Source: Solea solea (lineage: Eukaryota > Chordata > Actinopteri > Pleuronectiformes > Soleidae). From it: a stretch of DNA of 64,000 bases. The first letter of the stretch is position 1. Each line of letters opens with the position of its first letter. The translations under genes were made by a program, and so were the position numbers. The DNA is taken from positions 20,045,322 through 20,109,321 of the forward strand of contig NC_081143.1 in the NCBI RefSeq assembly GCF_958295425.1, read 5' to 3'. Of this stretch, positions 61,115 to 64,000 are shown piece after piece. The notes beneath the pieces were generated by a model. That model searched no databases and was not told the origin of the DNA. It saw nothing but the letters and a program-made list of their open reading frames with translations.

Positions 61115-61317
61115 AATGAATGATGAGGACAGGTGAATGATGAGGACAGGTGAATGCATGAGGAGGACAGGTGAACGATGAGGACAGGTGAATGCATGAT
61201 GAGAACAGGTGAATGATTACGACAGGTGAATGAATGATGAGGACAGATGAGGACAGGTGAAAGATGAGGACAGGTGAATGAATGATGAGGACAGGTGAAT
61301 GATGAGGACAGGTGAAT
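61115..61317. repeat. Minisatellite, unit about 16-20 bp
   Basis: About ten copies of GATGAGGACAGGTGAATGAAT-like units varying in length by loss or gain of ATGA or GCAT, with point differences (GAGAACAGG, TTACGACAGG). Confidence 0.9.
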
Positions 61318-61369
61318 TGGCGTTAATCAAGGTCCCTGAGTGAGAGAGAAAGTTAAAGCATTTGTGAAC

Positions 61370-61690
61370 TTTGACCCATGTTGACTGATACATTATACGT
61401 TTACATATTTTATTTTGTCAGCACTTTAATTTGTAAAGGTTTGCCTTTAATTAAAAGGAATTCTTGTGAGATTTATGTTCCCTTGTCCTTTTAACACGAC
61501 ACAAGAAAGAACCCCCAACCTTGTTAAAAAAGTAACTTTTACTCATTTTAAACAAGCTACCTTTTATTGGGGTGGGGGTTAGGGTTAGAGAGTACATTTT
61601 TAGACCAGTACTTTTACTTGTACTAGTCAAATATTATCAAAAAATAGTAATACTTTTACTTGAGTAGAATATTTCAGTACATTCAATGAT
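61370..61690. repeat. Dispersed repeat, copy B (related to 52845-53145)
   Basis: Same ordered blocks as copy A, with an extra segment of about 100 bases in the middle (around 61,435-61,530). It continues into TACTTTTACTTGAGTAGAAT and TTTCAGTACATT, the end of the same family as 46869-47429. Confidence 0.6.
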
Positions 61691-62098
61691 TTATTTTCTA
61701 CATAGTATATATTGTTGTTGTTTTTTAATTTAACTAAATCTGCTTTTCCACACTGTACAGTCAGTTTGTTGACAGAGTGCACAACACACTGTCAAACATT
61801 AGCACGTACTGTATGGAACAATTTCACAGTCTGGTAACAAGCCAGGTAAGAGGGTCTGGTCTGGTTTTGTTTTTCTTTCCCGTCCCTCTTCTTCTTCTCC
61901 TTCTGTGAAGCTACAGATTCTTGGCAGTTGTAAATGAGAACTTTACATAAGCACATAAGTATTTAGCTCCCAGGGAGGCATCACTCTGACAGATTTACAG
62001 TCAATCCATCTGTTAGTGTCACATGCAGACAGCAACGAGAGAACAAGTCACTTTTTATCCCGCGGCAGCGCTGTAAATGCTACATGATAATCACCTTA

Positions 62099-62100
62099 TT

Positions 62101-62160
<60 letters not shown>
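62099..62160. repeat. (AAT)n microsatellite
   Basis: About 19 nearly perfect AAT units. Confidence 0.95.
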
Positions 62161-62162
<2 letters not shown>

Positions 62163-62635
62163 TATCCACTCCATCCTCCTTTTTTTTTACTCTTAATAAG
62201 ATTAGTATTCTATTCTTATTTTTTTATTATTATTACTACGCAGGGACCCAAACAAGCATCGGAGACCCATTTTGAACAATAACAGTCCGACTGACCATTT
62301 ATGCTCCAATACTGATATTAAAACAACTCAATATATAAGAATTCTTTCATTCTGTAACAATAATAATAATTACTACATTAGGATATACACTATTTTAAAA
62401 GTACATTTTAGAGATTGAAACCAGTACCATATCTCATGTATCTACACGCAACATAATACTATAATAATGCAAAAAAAATATGGATCTTAAAAATCTTGAA
62501 ATCTTAAAACTTCACTTATTTTCATTTATTTTTCTTGATGTGTATTTGACACTGCAACTGTTTCTTATGATCAAGGGCAAAAAAAAAGTCTCTCTCACAC
62601 ACATACACACACTGTTGAAACACTTTTTCCATGGC

Positions 62636-62650
62636 CCACTAGGTGGCGCC
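62636..62650 (+). promoter_or_regulatory. Candidate CTCF-binding motif
   Basis: CCACTAGGTGGCGCC matches the CTCF core consensus CCASYAGRKGGCRSY at all 15 positions, in the same orientation as the motif at 4311. It lies in the inferred RBM20 intron 1. Confidence 0.4.
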
Positions 62651-64000
62651 ATATATTGCCATTTACTGGCACAGAAAGAAGAGAATTGGAATCATGCTGT
62701 GAACATGAGCAGGGAATTATTGATAAACTGTGTCCTTTGGAAAATGATCCAAATTGATCCCTTATCCATGATATGATATATAATATGTCCACAGCAGACA
62801 AATGTGGATCGATCCATTCATGAACGTCTTCAGACTCTAAATGACAGGAGACCATGAAAGCACTTTGCTCTTCCTAACACGGCGTAAACTGTGACCGACA
62901 TTCCACAGCCTTAATTTAACTTTTCAACAAATTAGACCACGGAGCCGCGGCCTGCATCGTGACCACATAGCCACCATCGTGCCGTGAGGTGTGTTGGGGC
63001 GAGGTATGGAGCGAGAGGATGCTGGGTCAGCTCGCCTTGCCTCGCTCCACATTTGGCACAGTTGCCAAGTGGGAGTGGTTCCTGATTTACGGTGTCCTGG
63101 CAGTGGGTGAAGTATCTTGGCCACAGAGACACGAGGTCTGGCACCTCGTGACCCCCCCACCCCCCCACCCCCCCCCCCCATGACACTGCCCTGTCCACAG
63201 CAAAGCATCACATTGATTCATGCCATGCTTCCCTGACAATGGTTGTAAAATGGTTTAGATTTATGTTAGGGATCAGCCGCATGTGTTTTACGAAGCGACG
63301 CCGAGGGGTAAACTAAGGATTGTGAGGTGAGACTCGAACCACATGCATGCGGCCTTGTGGTCGTTTAATGTCAAATCCTGTGAGCCTGACACATTGGGAG
63401 CGACTGAGTCGTACACAAACACGCGTTAGACCCAGAGACATGCGACGAAACACTGAGAGGCTTGTGCTCGTGGGGACATTACCCCCGCTTCTTTCTCACA
63501 TACACACACACACTGTGGCTGTAAGTGATCTTGTGACCATAGGGGACGGTGTAGTGTTGGTTACTGGGGTCAGAGGGAAACACAGAGGTCAAAAGGACAC
63601 CTTCTGACATGACAACTGCCTCCCAACTGTGGAACTTTAGGACCACTGGCACAGAATATGTCCCCCCTTGCAGGAAAACGGCAATTAGCCCTGAAGGAGC
63701 TCTGCTGACACGAGCAGCTCAGAGAGTGACACCTGTTTGAAGCGTCTGTAAAAATGTGAGGCTCATGTGAGGCTTGGTGCCAAAGCGGAAACTTTCTTTT
63801 TTGGACTAAAATCAGGACAATATCTTTTTTTTCGTGATTTAATTGTGTCACGATATTTCCTTTTCCTCGCTGAATCAAAATTAAACAAGACATTTTCATG
63901 AGACAATAACCCACGACTATAGTCATGTTTCCAAAATCAGTGCACATCAAGTGTGAGTCAGTCAGTGTTACACATCTCTAATCAACACAATGTTTTAACT

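Larger units (their letters stand above)
54212..64000 (-). other. RBM20 intron 1 (inferred), repeat-rich
   Basis: No segment matching the conserved N terminus of RBM20 was found up to the window edge, so the first exon should lie further right. Contents: a TIR element with internal tandem repeats (56354-56959), (TG)n and (CA)n, a hAT MITE (59868-60242), (TAA)n, a GGACAGGTGA minisatellite (61115-61317), a CTCF-like motif (62636-62650) and a poly-C run. The remaining stretches show nothing I can name. Confidence 0.5.

Noticed and set aside
62084..62275. Ile-rich frame
   Set aside because: Translation of the (AAT)n microsatellite.
63140..63182. Poly-C tract with CACCTCGTGACC inverted similarity nearby
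   Set aside because: Simple sequence; possible hairpin is short and the C-run length may be a sequencing artefact.
63325..63350. tRNA box B-like sequence (GGTTCGAGTCT on the minus strand)
   Set aside because: No matching box A at the right distance and no cloverleaf can be drawn, so not called as a tRNA or SINE.

Overview
The window is a piece of a vertebrate chromosome, almost certainly from a ray-finned (teleost) fish. Genes have many GT-AG introns and coding density is low. The interspersed repeats are typical of teleosts: tRNA-headed SINEs, hAT-type MITEs, a Tc1-like remnant, and LINE 3' ends. The proteins are clear but diverged orthologues of human genes. I assembled every exon below by eye from conserved protein segments, splice sites and reading phase. 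Homology calls rest on remembered family sequences, not on a search.

Four genes are supported, in the order and relative orientation known for human 10q25.2 (RBM20, PDCD4, BBIP1, SHOC2), read here from the other strand. SHOC2 (minus) has its complete coding sequence at 9307-18214 in eight coding exons giving 582 aa, plus a 5'UTR exon and a probable CpG-rich first exon near 22.1 kb. BBIP1 (plus) has two coding exons at 24432-25051 giving 66 aa. PDCD4 (minus) has eleven coding exons at 26073-34693 giving 474 aa, converging tail-to-tail on BBIP1. RBM20 (minus) has thirteen coding exons at 38606-54211; its first coding exon was not found and probably lies beyond 64,000, so roughly 54.2-64 kb is read as intron 1.

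Layout: 1-4.6 kb is intergenic (one TIR element, microsatellites, an isolated transmembrane ORF). 4.6-9.3 kb is SHOC2 3'UTR and/or downstream DNA. 9.3-22.2 kb is SHOC2, with introns carrying hAT, MITE and L1 remnants. 22.2-24.4 kb is the SHOC2/BBIP1 head-to-head promoter interval. 24.4-35.3 kb holds BBIP1 and PDCD4. 35.3-38.6 kb is intergenic. 38.6-64 kb is RBM20 with repeat-rich introns.

The genes are syntenic neighbours rather than one pathway: SHOC2 is a RAS-RAF phosphatase scaffold, BBIP1 a BBSome subunit, PDCD4 a translation inhibitor, and RBM20 a muscle splicing factor. The most useful non-coding observations are a perfect miR-21 8-mer site in the PDCD4 3'UTR, an X-box-like/E-box pair upstream of BBIP1, uORFs in the SHOC2 5'UTR, microsatellites against RBM20 splice sites, and several datable or nested transposon insertions. 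I saw no undescribed enzymatic or defence system.
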